Shown here piece after piece: positions 6,783 to 13,165 of a stretch of 20,106 nt of DNA. The notes beneath the pieces were generated by a model. It searched no databases and was not told where the DNA came from. It worked only from the letters and a program-made list of their open reading frames with translations. Origin of the DNA: Spirochaetaceae bacterium (lineage in GTDB: Bacteria > Spirochaetota > Spirochaetia > Treponematales > Breznakiellaceae); contig JAITGJ010000109.1 of assembly GCA_031280705.1 (NCBI GenBank), positions 1 to 20,106 on the forward strand, read 5' to 3'. Made by a program: the position numbers and the translations under genes. Each line of letters starts with the position of its first letter. The first letter of the stretch is position 1.

Positions 6783-7867
6783 ACGGACAGAAGGTTTTGA
6801 TGAAAGGCAATGAAGCCATTGCCGAAGCGGCGATTCGCGCGGGCTGCCGGGCCTATTTTGGCTACCCGATTACCCCCCAAAATGAGATCATCGCGTATAT
6901 GGCGAAGCATTTGATGAAACGGGGCGGGGTATTTATCCAGGCCGAAAGCGAGGTGGCGGCCGTCAATATGGTGTATGGCGCGTCCGCCGCCGGCGCGCGG
7001 GCAATGACCAGCTCGTCAAGCCCCGGCATCAGCCTCAAACAGGAAGGCATTTCCTACGCCGCCGGGGCGGACATCCCGATGGTGATCGTCAATGTGGCGC
7101 GCGGCGGGCCGGGGCTGGGTTCAATTTCCCCCGCCCAGAGCGATTATATCCAGTCCACGCGGGGGGGCGGCCACGGCGACTACCGCTGTATCGTGCTGGC
7201 GCCGAAAAGCGTGCAGGAATGCGCGGACCTGACGGCGCTGGCCTTCGAACTTTCCGACGCCTACCGGATGCCGGCCATTCTGCTTGCCGACGGGATCATC
7301 GGACAAATGATGGAAGGCGTCGTCCTTCCCCCCGCCCTCGATCCGGCAAAACTCCCCGCCCGCGACTGGGCCGTGGGGCGCATGGCCGCGCATCGCCGGG
7401 CGGCGCGGCACATCAGCTCGCTCGCCCTCGTGCCGGAAGAGCTTGAGGCAAAAACCCGCGCGCGCTTTGACCGGTACGAAACGGTAAAGGCCGCGGAAAC
7501 GCGCTTTGAGGCCGTGGACTCTGACGGCGCCGATGTGGTCATGGTTGCCTACGGAACGTCCGCGCGGGTGGCGCTCGGCGCGCGGGAACTTGCCCGGGCG
7601 GCGGGCATCAGGGCCGGGGTGTTCCGGCCCATCACGCTGTGGCCTTTCCCGGCAAAGGCGCTGGGAAAGATCGCCGCGCGCGGAAAACCGGTCCTCGTGG
7701 TAGAAATGAGCCTGGGCCAGATGATAGATGATGTCAAACTCGCCATTTTTGATGAGGCGGACGGCGCGCGGCCTCCGGTGAAACTGCTGGGCCACTCAGG
7801 CGGCGTTATTCCCACGGAAGAAGAAGTTTTCGCCGCAATCAAACGGATCGTGGAGGGAAAAACATGA
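6779..7867 (+). CDS. vorB: 2-oxoacid:ferredoxin oxidoreductase alpha subunit (VorB-like)
   Basis: 362 residues, the normal length for the stand-alone alpha subunit. It contains the pyrimidine-binding domain and the C-terminal transketolase-like domain of the enzyme that oxidatively decarboxylates 2-oxoacids to acyl-CoA with reduction of ferredoxin. MKGNEAIAEAAIRAGC (from residue 8), AYFGYPITPQNEI, QAESEVAAVNMVYGA, MTSSSSPGISLKQEG and GGGHGDYR are very close to the branched-chain (3-methyl-2-oxobutanoate) VorB group as I remember it; 2-oxoglutarate as substrate cannot be excluded. The start is taken at the ATG overlapping the upstream TGA, because the upstream extension of the frame only shadows the ferredoxin gene. 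The end also overlaps the next gene by ATGA, implying translational coupling. Confidence 0.92.
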   Translation: MNGQKVLMKGNEAIAEAAIRAGCRAYFGYPITPQNEIIAYMAKHLMKRGGVFIQAESEVAAVNMVYGASAAGARAMTSSSSPGISLKQEGISYAAGADIPMVIVNVARGGPGLGSISPAQSDYIQSTRGGGHGDYRCIVLAPKSVQECADLTALAFELSDAYRMPAILLADGIIGQMMEGVVLPPALDPAKLPARDWAVGRMAAHRRAARHISSLALVPEELEAKTRARFDRYETVKAAETRFEAVDSDGADVVMVAYGTSARVALGARELARAAGIRAGVFRPITLWPFPAKALGKIAARGKPVLVVEMSLGQMIDDVKLAIFDEADGARPPVKLLGHSGGVIPTEEEVFAAIKRIVEGKT

Positions 7868-8640
7868 GCGAAACAAAAAAACGGGAACGGCCGGTGAGCC
7901 TCGTCAATGTTCCCACAAAATACTGCGCGGGCTGCGGCCACGGCGTCATTCACCGGATCATCGCGGAACTGGTTGACGAGATGGGCCTCAGGGAAAAAAC
8001 CGTCATAACCAATCCCGTCGGGTGCGCCATTTGGGCGGACCTTTATTTTGATACCGACACGGTGCAGCCCGCCCACGGGAGAACCCCGGCGGCGTCCACC
8101 GGGATAAAGCGGGTACTGCCCGATCATCTGGTGATCTGCTACCAGGGAGACGGCGACATGGCGGCCATCGGCACGGCGGAGATGATACACGCGGCAAACC
8201 GGGGCGAAAAATTCACCACGATATTTGTAAACAACGCGATTTACGGGATGACCGGCGGCCAGATGGCCCCGACAACCCTGGTGGGCCAGAAAGCTTCCAC
8301 CGCGCCTGAGGGCCGCGACCCGGACGCGGCGGGCATGGGCTATCCCGTAAAAGTCGGAGAAATGATCGCGGGGCTTGGGGGAACCCGGTACCTTGCGCGG
8401 GGGGCTGTCGATACCCCCGGCAATATCAGGAAAACCCGGAAATACATCAAAAAAGCGCTTGAGGCGCAGATGCGCGGCATCGGCTTCACCATGGTGGAAA
8501 TCCTTTCCCCCTGCCCCACCAACTGGGGCATGGAACCCGTTGCCGCCGCGGAATGGCTGGCACAGGAAATGATCCCCATCTTTCCCCTGGGAGAGTTAAA
8601 GGATACGCTGGAAATTCCCCCTTTGGAGGCCGCCTCATGA
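7864..8640 (+). CDS. 2-oxoacid:ferredoxin oxidoreductase beta subunit (TPP-binding)
   Basis: 258 residues, carrying the thiamine diphosphate site and one [4Fe-4S] cluster. The TPP/Mg motif is complete: GDGD at 95-98, with NN at 123-124 about 26 residues later. Cluster ligands expected from known OFOR structures are all present: Cys21 and Cys24 in CAGCGHG, Cys54 in PVGCAIW and Cys217 in LSPCPTN. NAIYGMTGGQMAPTT is the family signature following the TPP motif. It overlaps the genes on both sides by 4 nt (ATGA), so stoichiometric coupled synthesis with alpha and gamma is expected. Commonly named korB or vorA; the substrate is not decided by the sequence. Confidence 0.92.
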   Translation: MSETKKRERPVSLVNVPTKYCAGCGHGVIHRIIAELVDEMGLREKTVITNPVGCAIWADLYFDTDTVQPAHGRTPAASTGIKRVLPDHLVICYQGDGDMAAIGTAEMIHAANRGEKFTTIFVNNAIYGMTGGQMAPTTLVGQKASTAPEGRDPDAAGMGYPVKVGEMIAGLGGTRYLARGAVDTPGNIRKTRKYIKKALEAQMRGIGFTMVEILSPCPTNWGMEPVAAAEWLAQEMIPIFPLGELKDTLEIPPLEAAS

Positions 8641-9170
8641 CGGAAAAAAGTTTTTTCGCGGGCTTCGGCGGTCAGGGGATCGTTTCCCTGGGGCAAATCT
8701 GGGTGTATTGCGGCATGGAGCAGGGAAAAAACGTTACGTTTTTTCCCTTTTACGGCGCGGAAAAACGCGGCGGCATTGCCCGCGCCTCGGTGATCATTTC
8801 CAGCGGCGAAATTGCCAGCCCGCTGGTAACCCGCGCCGATTCCGTGGTGGTGATGAACAGCGACTCGCTCCCCCTCTGCGAAGAGACGGTGCGGGACGGC
8901 GGCCTGATGCTGATCAATGCGAGCCTGGTAAAGGAAGCGCCCCGGCGCGCCGGACTGCGGGTGGTAATGGTTGACGCGCAGGGCATTGCCGAACGGATCG
9001 GGGACCGCCGCATTGCCAATATGGCGGCGCTGGGCGCGCTGGCGCGTCTTACCGGCGCGCTGGACGTTACCGGCATCGAGGGCATACTCACCAAATTCTT
9101 CTCGCCGGACAAGCTGAAATTTGTGGACATGAACGTGGAAGCCATTCGGGCGGGCTGGGACGCCGTATAA
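8637..9170 (+). CDS. 2-oxoacid:ferredoxin oxidoreductase gamma subunit
   Basis: 177 residues, matching the stand-alone gamma subunit. It begins MTEKSFFAGFGGQGIVSLGQ, with the GxGGQG nucleotide/CoA-binding-like turn typical of the family, and then has FFPFYGAEKRGG. In the complex this subunit contributes to the CoA side of the active site. The start is the ATG overlapping the beta-subunit TGA. The stop (TAA 9168-9170) is followed at once by a hairpin and then the Shine-Dalgarno of the outer-membrane protein gene. Commonly named korC or vorC. Confidence 0.9.
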   Translation: MTEKSFFAGFGGQGIVSLGQIWVYCGMEQGKNVTFFPFYGAEKRGGIARASVIISSGEIASPLVTRADSVVVMNSDSLPLCEETVRDGGLMLINASLVKEAPRRAGLRVVMVDAQGIAERIGDRRIANMAALGALARLTGALDVTGIEGILTKFFSPDKLKFVDMNVEAIRAGWDAV

Positions 9171-9173
9171 AAC

Positions 9174-9188
9174 GCCGCCTGGGGCGGC
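9174..9188 (+). other. Short GC hairpin between the gamma-subunit gene and the next gene
   Basis: GCCGCC (9174-9179) and GGCGGC (9183-9188) pair around TGG, three bases after the gamma-subunit stop. AAGGAG (9189-9194), the ribosome site of the next gene, starts at the foot of the stem. With no T-run it is unlikely to terminate; it could separate the translation of the two genes or protect the upstream mRNA end. Confidence 0.4.
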
Positions 9189-9200
9189 AAGGAGCATGAA

Positions 9201-10157
9201 ATGAAACGATTGATTTTCGCCGTGCTGTTGTGCGGCGCGGCGGTGAGCCTTTCCGCGGAAATAACGTCCGCCAACACCCTCAGCCTAACTGTATCTTCGC
9301 TCCCGGAGGCAAAACTGGACAACACGCAGTCCTGGACCTTTCCCGTACTGCGGGGCGATCATTTCCTCTTGCGGGACAACAATTTTAAGCTTGCGCTTGA
9401 TTTTTACGTTACCCCGGTATCCGTGTTCGAAGGCATCGATCTGACGCTCACGCCCGCCGCCTTTGTCCAGATCCGGGCCGGCGGCAGCGCCGCTTCCGGC
9501 TGGAACGTTCCCGGCCTCGCGCCGGGGGCCTGGGGCATCAACACCGCGTCCGCGTCCGCGCCGCCCTCAGGCGGAACCGCGCGGACCGGCCTGATTGACG
9601 GCGCGCCCTTTGAGGCGCTGATCTGGAAAGTGTACGGCGGCGCGGTCCTCCAGTTTGACCTGGGCGCGGTTATCCCCGGCGACTGGACCCACATCCAGTT
9701 TCAGACCTACCAGCAGTTTTTTTACCGGGCAAACACGCTGGCCGCCGGGGGCGAACCCTGGGCGTTTGAAAACGACGGCGGCGAAAACCAGAACGGCTTT
9801 AAGTATTATTCAACGTATACCCTTGCCTACCAACTGCCCGCCCTGTCCCCCGTCCTCCGCACCATCGCCGTTCAGGCCGAACTGGAGTGGAAACTCTACA
9901 ACACGCCCGGCGGCGCGGCCTTCGGCGATACCCTCCCCTGGGGCATCTTTTCCGGCCTTGCCCATTTCGTCATAACGGACCGGTTCAGCATCGCCGCCAT
10001 CGCGCAGCTTTCCCTGGACCGGAACTTTACAAACTGGCGGCGGCGTATTGACGAAGGAAGCGCGGTTTTCTACCAGGACCGGACCGTGCTTGACGGCAAG
10101 CCCCTTTCCCTGAACTTTTACCGGTTTGCGGCGCTCTTTTCCGTAAAGCTCCGCTAG
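9201..10157 (+). CDS. Predicted outer-membrane beta-barrel protein
   Basis: 318 residues with a clear signal peptide, MKRLIFAVLLCGAAVSLSA, cleaved before Glu20, and AAGGAG 6 nt before the ATG. There is no lipobox cysteine. The mature part is rich in alternating hydrophobic/polar stretches and aromatic-bounded strands (for example FKLALDFYVTPVSVF, VYGGAVLQFDLGAVI, FSGLAHFVITDRFSIAAI) and ends FYRFAALFSVKLR, a pattern of membrane beta-strands. A Gly/Ala/Ser/Pro-rich stretch at about 95-130 may be a long loop. No named family is recognised; treponemes have many lineage-specific barrels of this kind. It lies 30 bp after the oxidoreductase operon and may be read from it, although the functional link is not obvious. 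Confidence 0.65.
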   Translation: MKRLIFAVLLCGAAVSLSAEITSANTLSLTVSSLPEAKLDNTQSWTFPVLRGDHFLLRDNNFKLALDFYVTPVSVFEGIDLTLTPAAFVQIRAGGSAASGWNVPGLAPGAWGINTASASAPPSGGTARTGLIDGAPFEALIWKVYGGAVLQFDLGAVIPGDWTHIQFQTYQQFFYRANTLAAGGEPWAFENDGGENQNGFKYYSTYTLAYQLPALSPVLRTIAVQAELEWKLYNTPGGAAFGDTLPWGIFSGLAHFVITDRFSIAAIAQLSLDRNFTNWRRRIDEGSAVFYQDRTVLDGKPLSLNFYRFAALFSVKLR

Positions 10158-10200
10158 GCACGGGGAATTGAGCGGGGAGCGCGGAAAATCCGGGCGTAAA

Positions 10201-10224
10201 CACGGAGGATAACGCCTCCCCGTG
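10201..10224 (+). terminator. Hairpin after the outer-membrane protein gene
   Basis: CACGGAGG (10201-10208) pairs with CCTCCCCGTG (10215-10224) with a two-base bulge and an ATAACG loop, 43 bp after the stop. There is no T-run, so termination is only suspected. The 21-bp repeat array begins six bases further on. Confidence 0.35.
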
Positions 10225-10229
10225 ATCGC

Positions 10230-10355
10230 ATCGTCAAGCGGTTTCAGGGAATCGTCAAGAGATTTCAGAGAATCGTCAAGCGGTTTCAGGGAATCGTCAA
10301 GAGATTTTCTAAAATCTTACGGCGATTTTCCAAAACGATACGGCGGTTTTATCAT
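10230..10355. repeat. Six degenerate 21-bp tandem repeats
   Basis: Units start at 10230, 10251, 10272, 10293, 10314 and 10335. Units 1 and 3 are identical (ATCGTCAAGCGGTTTCAGGG plus A) and unit 2 differs at four positions; unit 4 shares its first 14 bases with unit 2, so there is a 42-bp higher-order period. Units 5 and 6 are degenerate. Read in phase with 10230 the units encode heptapeptides IVKRFQG, IVKRFQR, IVKRFQG, IVKRFSK, ILRRFSK, TIRRFYH; codon 4 is always Arg (CGG, AGA, CGG, AGA, CGA, CGG) and codon 5 always TTT. The frame runs from a stop at 10197 to TGA 10440-10442 without an ATG, GTG or TTG before the array, so it is not called as a gene. The minus strand would read SLKPLDD-type heptads but meets a stop in unit 5. 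Confidence 0.85.
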
Positions 10356-10393
10356 CAATCCCGTATTATTTGTTATACCATCCTGATGAATAC

Positions 10394-10409
10394 GATACGG
10401 CGCCGTATC
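10394..10409. repeat. 16-bp palindrome GATACGGC/GCCGTATC
   Basis: A perfect inverted repeat without a spacer. The half-site GATACGGCG also occurs singly in repeat unit 6 (about 10337-10345). It could be a protein-binding site or a by-product of the repeat array; nothing else in the window supports either. Confidence 0.5.
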
Positions 10410-10489
10410 ATGGCGGCGCGTTATTTGATAAACCGGAAATGACGCCTCCGGCGGCGCGCTTGCCCAGGGCCAGCGTTTTCAGTATCTTT

Positions 10490-10618
10490 CAATTGAGGCT
10501 GTTGCAAAACTTCAGTTTTGCAACAGCAACCGTTAAAAAACGCAGTTTTGTAGCCCGTAGGGCGAAAAACTGCAAGAACCTGTGCAAAAGTAACCGACTT
10601 TTGCAACAGGCTCAGTTG
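10490..10618. mobile_element. MITE-like element with 22-bp terminal inverted repeats
   Basis: The left end CAATTGAGGCTGTTGCAAAA and the reverse complement of the right end, CAACTGAGCCTGTTGCAAAA, agree at 19 of 22 positions over 10490-10511 and 10597-10618. The 129-bp interior folds into three consecutive hairpins: 10498-10527 (13-bp perfect stem GCTGTTGCAAAAC), about 10542-10573 (GCAGTTTT...AAAACTGC) and 10579-10610 (CCTGTGCAAAAGT with a one-base bulge). It has no coding capacity. CTGTTGCAAA at both ends resembles IS6-type and some other insertion-sequence termini as I recall them, so a non-autonomous element mobilised by an IS is plausible. No unambiguous target duplication was found. Confidence 0.55.
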
Positions 10619-10808
10619 AATCCTTTACCCCCTTCCGGCGCTGCCTTTGGTACGAAGAAGGGCGGGGGGAGCGCCGCCGCGATGCCCGGCTCTCCCGGTA
10701 ATCCATGGAAAGTTTTTTTAAGTGACGGATCGGACGCGGCGGGCCTGACGATTCACCCCTGCCGTTTTTGCGTTTGACGCCGGTATTTTGAAAAAACGGC
10801 ACTTATAC

Positions 10809-11702
10809 ATGATACATTTACCTGTCTTTCCTGATTTTGCGCCGATGGAAAAAGACTTCCGGCCGTTGCTGCATCCGCATCTTTCCCTTTTGCCGGACGG
10901 CGTTTCGGAATTTACGTTTGCCGGTCTGTATCTGTTCCGCGCGCAGTACCGCTACCGCGTCTGCACCGCCCCCGCGCCGCACACGCCGTCATCGCATGCG
11001 CTGATCATATCGGGCGAAAAGGACGGGGAAGCGTTTTTTATGACGCCCTGCGCGGCTCCCCCGGGCGAAATACTGGACGAGCTTTTCCGTACGCACGTCT
11101 GCTGGAAAAACATCCCCGTTTCGGTGTGGGACGGGGCGGCGGAAACAATCGCGCGGCACAACATTACGGTTACGCCGGACCGCGACAATTTTGACTATCT
11201 GTACCGCCGCACGGACCTCGCCGAACTTGCGGGGAAGAAGTACCACAAAAAGCGCAATCTGGTGAACAGCTTTACCCTGGCCTATGAAGCCCGCCGGGAA
11301 CGGCTCACCGGGGAACGCGCCGCGGACGCGCTTCGGGTGCTGGACCGGTGGCGCGCGGGGCGGAGCGGCGCGGGGGATTATGACGCGGCGGCCGAGGCGC
11401 TGGCGCTTGCCCCGGAACTGAACCTGCGCGGCGCGGTGTGGTACATAAACGGCCGCGCCGCCGCCTGGTGCCTGGGAGAAAGCCTTGCCCGGGGGCGCGC
11501 GTTCGCCATTCACTTTGAAAAGGGGATCGACGAATACAAGGGCATTTACCAGTACATGAACCAGGACTTTGCCGCGTCCCTGCCCGTCTGGTACCGCCAC
11601 ATTAACCGGGAACAGGACCTGGGCGATGAGGGGCTTCGTCAGGCCAAAATGACCTACCGGCCCGCGGGCTTTGTGGAAAAATACACCGGCAGAAAAAATT
11701 GA
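10809..11702 (+). CDS. DUF2156 protein (phosphatidylglycerol lysyltransferase C-terminal-like domain)
   Basis: 297 residues from ATG 10809; a TTG at 10788 in frame would add seven residues. Neither has a strong ribosome site, and the ATG gives MIHLPVFPDFAP, which fits the family better. The family has a duplicated GNAT-like fold related to the catalytic domain of MprF, which transfers aminoacyl groups from tRNA. Recognisable motifs are DNFDYLYRRTDLAELAGKKY (about residues 126-145) followed by HKKRN, a central WYINGRAAAWCLGE, FEKGIDEYKGIYQYMNQ and REQDLGDEGLRQAKMTY near the C-terminus. Stand-alone members lack the membrane flippase part of MprF, as here, and their substrate is not established. 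It is isolated from other genes, with the repeat-rich region upstream and a convergent wecA-like gene downstream. Confidence 0.8.
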   Translation: MIHLPVFPDFAPMEKDFRPLLHPHLSLLPDGVSEFTFAGLYLFRAQYRYRVCTAPAPHTPSSHALIISGEKDGEAFFMTPCAAPPGEILDELFRTHVCWKNIPVSVWDGAAETIARHNITVTPDRDNFDYLYRRTDLAELAGKKYHKKRNLVNSFTLAYEARRERLTGERAADALRVLDRWRAGRSGAGDYDAAAEALALAPELNLRGAVWYINGRAAAWCLGESLARGRAFAIHFEKGIDEYKGIYQYMNQDFAASLPVWYRHINREQDLGDEGLRQAKMTYRPAGFVEKYTGRKN

Positions 11703-11715
11703 AAATTAAGCATTG

Positions 11716-11752
11716 GACTTGTTCAATAACCCGGTTGGTTATCGAATAAGTC
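11716..11752. terminator. Hairpin between convergent genes, CCGGTT-type loop
   Basis: GACTTGTTCAATAACC (11716-11731) pairs with GGTTATCGAATAAGTC (11737-11752) at 14 of 16 positions around CGGTT. It lies 13 bp after the DUF2156 stop and about 60 bp from the wecA-like stop, so it could end transcripts from either side. On the minus strand it is followed by T-rich sequence; on the plus strand no T-run follows. Confidence 0.45.
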
Positions 11753-11811
11753 TCCGCAAAATGCGCTGACCGCGCCCGGCATGAATCCTCGATTTTTAAC
11801 AATGATAGGCT

Positions 11812-12903
11812 CTAAGCATCGTTCCTGTTTCCCCGTGCGGCCTTTTTTCTGGCGGCTGCCGCGCGGTTCATAAAATGAACGGCGGAAAAAAAGGCAACGC
11901 CCGAAAGGTACGCCGCGGCAAGAATGGCGACGGACCGCGGCCCCGGCGTTTTTACCGCGATATAAACAAGCGCGCCCATCATTATTTGAAGGCTCCAGAG
12001 CACCGCGTCAATTTTTTTCGCGTCAAGGCCCAGGTTCATTAATTTATGATGCACGTGTCCCCGGTCGGGCCTGTCCACCGGGTGTCCATCCCGAAGCCGC
12101 CGCCACACCGCGGCGGTAACATCCAGAATCGGGATAAAAAGCAGCGCCGCCGCATACGGGAGCGGAAGCGTGAGCATGTCGCCGCCCCGGTCCGCCAGGG
12201 GAAGTAAAGCCAGGGTAAATCCCAAAAAAAGCGCCCCTCCGTCGCCCATAAAAATCTTTGCGCCGGGCAGGGGAAGGTTGAACACCAAAAAACCGGCGAG
12301 CGCCGCCGCCAGGGAAAATGACAGGAGGGGTACGCCGCCGTTATCCGAAAGTACCAGGGAAATGAACCCGAACGTCGCGGCGCTCAACAGGGAAATGCCG
12401 CCTGAAAGCCCGTCCACGCCGTCAATAAAATTCACCGCGTTGGTCATCCCGACCAGCCACAGTACGGTAACCGGATAACTGATCCACGGGGCAAGCTCCC
12501 CAAACCCGCCGATGTCGAAAAAAAAGAACCGGTGAAACGTGTAGCCGGGAACCGCCACCAGAAGCGCGGCAATAAACTGAAACACCAGCTTGATGCGCGG
12601 CGGCAGAGGACTAAAATCGTCCATGACGCCGATGCACAGCACGATGATCATACCGGCGACAACCGGGAGAAAGCGCAGCCCGTAGCCTTCCTCCGGCACG
12701 GCGAGGCTTATCACCACCGAGACGATGATAAAGGCGAGGGAAAAACCCACGCCCCCAAGCCGGGGCACATTGCCAAAGTGGATTTTTCGCTCATCGAGCC
12801 GGTCGTACCATGACTTGCGCCGGGAAATGTGAAGGACCAGCGCCACCAAAAGCACGGATAAAAAAAACGATAATCCGGCGAACCCCATGCCTGTAATGAT
12901 CAA
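11812..12903 (-). CDS. wecA: Polyprenyl-phosphate sugar-1-phosphate transferase (WecA/TagO, MraY family)
   Basis: An integral membrane enzyme of 363 residues that would attach a HexNAc-1-phosphate from a UDP-sugar to undecaprenyl phosphate, priming synthesis of an envelope glycan. About ten hydrophobic segments are visible. Family motifs are ERKIHFGNVPRLGG (38-51), the metal-binding DD at 95-96, NAVNFIDGVDGLSGG (155-169), FMGDGGALFLGF (218-229) and the histidine-rich RPDRGHVHHKL (278-288). The HxHH motif separates the WecA/TagO branch from MraY, which carries a different C-terminal loop; the exact sugar is not decided. The start is probably TTG 12901-12903, because AGAGGTGAT (plus 12906-12914) is a strong ribosome site 6 nt away; an ATG five codons in is the alternative. 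The symbol is by family only. Confidence 0.85.
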   Translation of the reverse strand: MIITGMGFAGLSFFLSVLLVALVLHISRRKSWYDRLDERKIHFGNVPRLGGVGFSLAFIIVSVVISLAVPEEGYGLRFLPVVAGMIIVLCIGVMDDFSPLPPRIKLVFQFIAALLVAVPGYTFHRFFFFDIGGFGELAPWISYPVTVLWLVGMTNAVNFIDGVDGLSGGISLLSAATFGFISLVLSDNGGVPLLSFSLAAALAGFLVFNLPLPGAKIFMGDGGALFLGFTLALLPLADRGGDMLTLPLPYAAALLFIPILDVTAAVWRRLRDGHPVDRPDRGHVHHKLMNLGLDAKKIDAVLWSLQIMMGALVYIAVKTPGPRSVAILAAAYLSGVAFFSAVHFMNRAAAARKKAARGNRNDA

Positions 12904-13000
12904 AAATCACCTCTGCCCGGAAAACCAATCATGCGGTCATCGTATCATAACGGGGGACCGCGCCGCAAGCATGCCTAAAAGCGGCCTCCATGCCGCTTCA

Positions 13001-13020
13001 CCGGGGGCCAAGGCCCCGGA
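13001..13020. other. GC-rich inverted repeats in the thrA upstream region
   Basis: CCGGGG (13001-13006) and CCCCGG (13014-13019) form a stem, preceded by AAGCGGC/GCCGCTT (12979-12985 and 12992-12998). They lie between the wecA-like start and the thrA promoter candidate, so they would not be in the thrA leader. No threonine/isoleucine-rich leader peptide of the enteric attenuation type was found between the promoter and the gene. Confidence 0.35.
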
Positions 13021-13076
13021 GCGGGGCCGAAGGCTGCTCCACACGTCTCGTAGAGCAAACCCTCTGCTCTGGGGCC

Positions 13077-13105
13077 TTGAAAACCGGCGCAAAAAAGCGT
13101 ATTAC
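13077..13105 (+). promoter_or_regulatory. Candidate sigma-70 type promoter of thrA
   Basis: TTGAAA (13077-13082) and TATTAC (13100-13105) are separated by 17 nt and match consensus at five and four of six positions. Transcription would start near 13112, leaving a leader of about 54 nt before ATG 13166 with GGGGGA at 13155-13160 as ribosome site. Confidence 0.45.
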
Positions 13106-13165
13106 TCAAGGGCCGGGAGAAGCGCGCGGGCACGCGGATTCTCCATAAATATCCGGGGGATTTTT

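Larger units (their letters stand above)
10158..10808. other. 651-bp repeat-rich intergenic region
   Basis: No convincing gene is seen here. The open frames that cross it lack ribosome sites and have codon use unlike the neighbours. It holds a hairpin (10201-10224), a six-unit 21-bp repeat array (10230-10355), a 16-bp palindrome (10394-10409) and a three-hairpin MITE-like element (10490-10618). The last 190 bp before the DUF2156 gene (10619-10808) show a T-run at 10713-10719 but no convincing promoter pair. Confidence 0.7.

Noticed and set aside
10230..10355. CRISPR array
   Set aside because: The units are directly tandem with no spacers, 21 bp long and degenerate, and no cas gene is nearby.
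10370..10777. 135-codon open frame across the MITE-like element
   Set aside because: It runs through inverted repeats and has no ribosome site; part of the protein is simply the hairpin sequence translated.
12887..13165. 93-codon N-terminal extension of the aspartokinase
   Set aside because: The extension lacks homology-like features and passes through inverted repeats and the promoter candidate. MFVLKFGGTS is the expected enzyme start.
13106..13165. Threonine/isoleucine leader peptide or attenuator for thrA
   Set aside because: No short ORF rich in Thr or Ile codons and no terminator/antiterminator pair were found in the predicted leader.
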